Notes under the pieces: model-generated
What the model saw: the letters and a program-made list of their open reading frames with translations, nothing else
Database searches by the model: none
Told to the model about the DNA's origin: nothing
Source: Prevotellaceae bacterium
GTDB taxonomy: Bacteria > Bacteroidota > Bacteroidia > Bacteroidales > UBA932
Assembly: GCA_031267155.1 (NCBI GenBank)
Contig: JAIRZR010000123.1
Location: 1-11,478, forward strand
Length of the DNA stretch: 11,478 nucleotides
Direction of reading: 5' to 3'
In this document: in pieces, positions 11,478-11,478 of the stretch
Layout: every line of letters begins with the position of its first letter
Numbering within the stretch: position 1 is the stretch's first letter
Program-made: the position numbers and the translations under genes

Positions 11478-11478
11478 A

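Noticed and set aside
1..11478. CRISPR array or insertion sequence
   Set aside because: No regularly spaced repeats with unique spacers and no transposase-like frame or terminal inverted repeats were seen.

Overview
The window reads as one end of an integrated, prophage-like element in a Bacteroidota (probably Bacteroidales) genome. The reasons are a TAnnTTTG-type promoter element, AT-rich leaders, typical Bacteroidales phage families (BRO-N/KilAC antirepressor, ORF6N protein, SbcC-like phage ATPase) and signal peptides of the form MKKI... with an LxxC lipobox. No integrase, portal, capsid or other structural phage gene lies inside the window, so 'prophage' is an inference.

Layout. (1) Positions 1-4332 are a leftward, tightly packed early-type operon. 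In order of transcription it holds a 67-aa helix-turn-helix protein, a 279-aa unknown protein, a 93-aa protein that may have a ubiquitin-like fold, an excisionase-like HTH protein, an antirepressor, an 81-aa HTH-like protein, a 59-aa membrane protein, two tandem paralogues, an 80-aa protein and the N-terminus of an SbcC/Rad50-like ATPase. Several neighbours overlap by 4 or 11 nt. (2) Positions 4333-4625 are a control region. It has a 46-bp near-perfect palindrome and a second, similarly spaced inverted pair of AATGATT half-sites over a leftward promoter. A divergent 118-aa repressor-like gene follows at 4626. (3) Positions 5074-8141 are an AT-rich rightward cargo block: small genes, one broken by a -1 frameshift next to an A8 run, then a 46-aa basic protein, a 409-aa fusion and a 316-aa membrane/coiled-coil protein. 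The fusion joins a deoxyribosyltransferase/TIR-like N-terminal domain to BspA-type leucine-rich repeats. (4) Positions 8280-10959 hold a lipoprotein, a truncated ORF6N protein, a secreted or outer-membrane protein and a second phage-type HTH regulator with a repetitive linker. (5) Positions 11051-11097 are the 3' part of a tRNA-Lys(CUU) gene without its D-arm or 5' acceptor strand, followed by a strong intrinsic terminator. This looks like an attachment-site remnant marking the right end of the element. Chromosomal flank follows.

How it may work together. The repressor-like protein at 4626 probably binds the palindromes and shuts off the leftward early operon, whose antirepressor and excisionase-like proteins would act on induction. 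Genes placed behind a repressor and before an attachment site are often lysogenic cargo. The most notable candidate is the enzyme-LRR fusion with its membrane-protein neighbour. Its architecture (a predicted nucleotide- or NAD-processing domain plus a repeat sensor, with no NTPase between) suggests a compact immune-receptor-like defence system, but nothing in the sequence proves that function.
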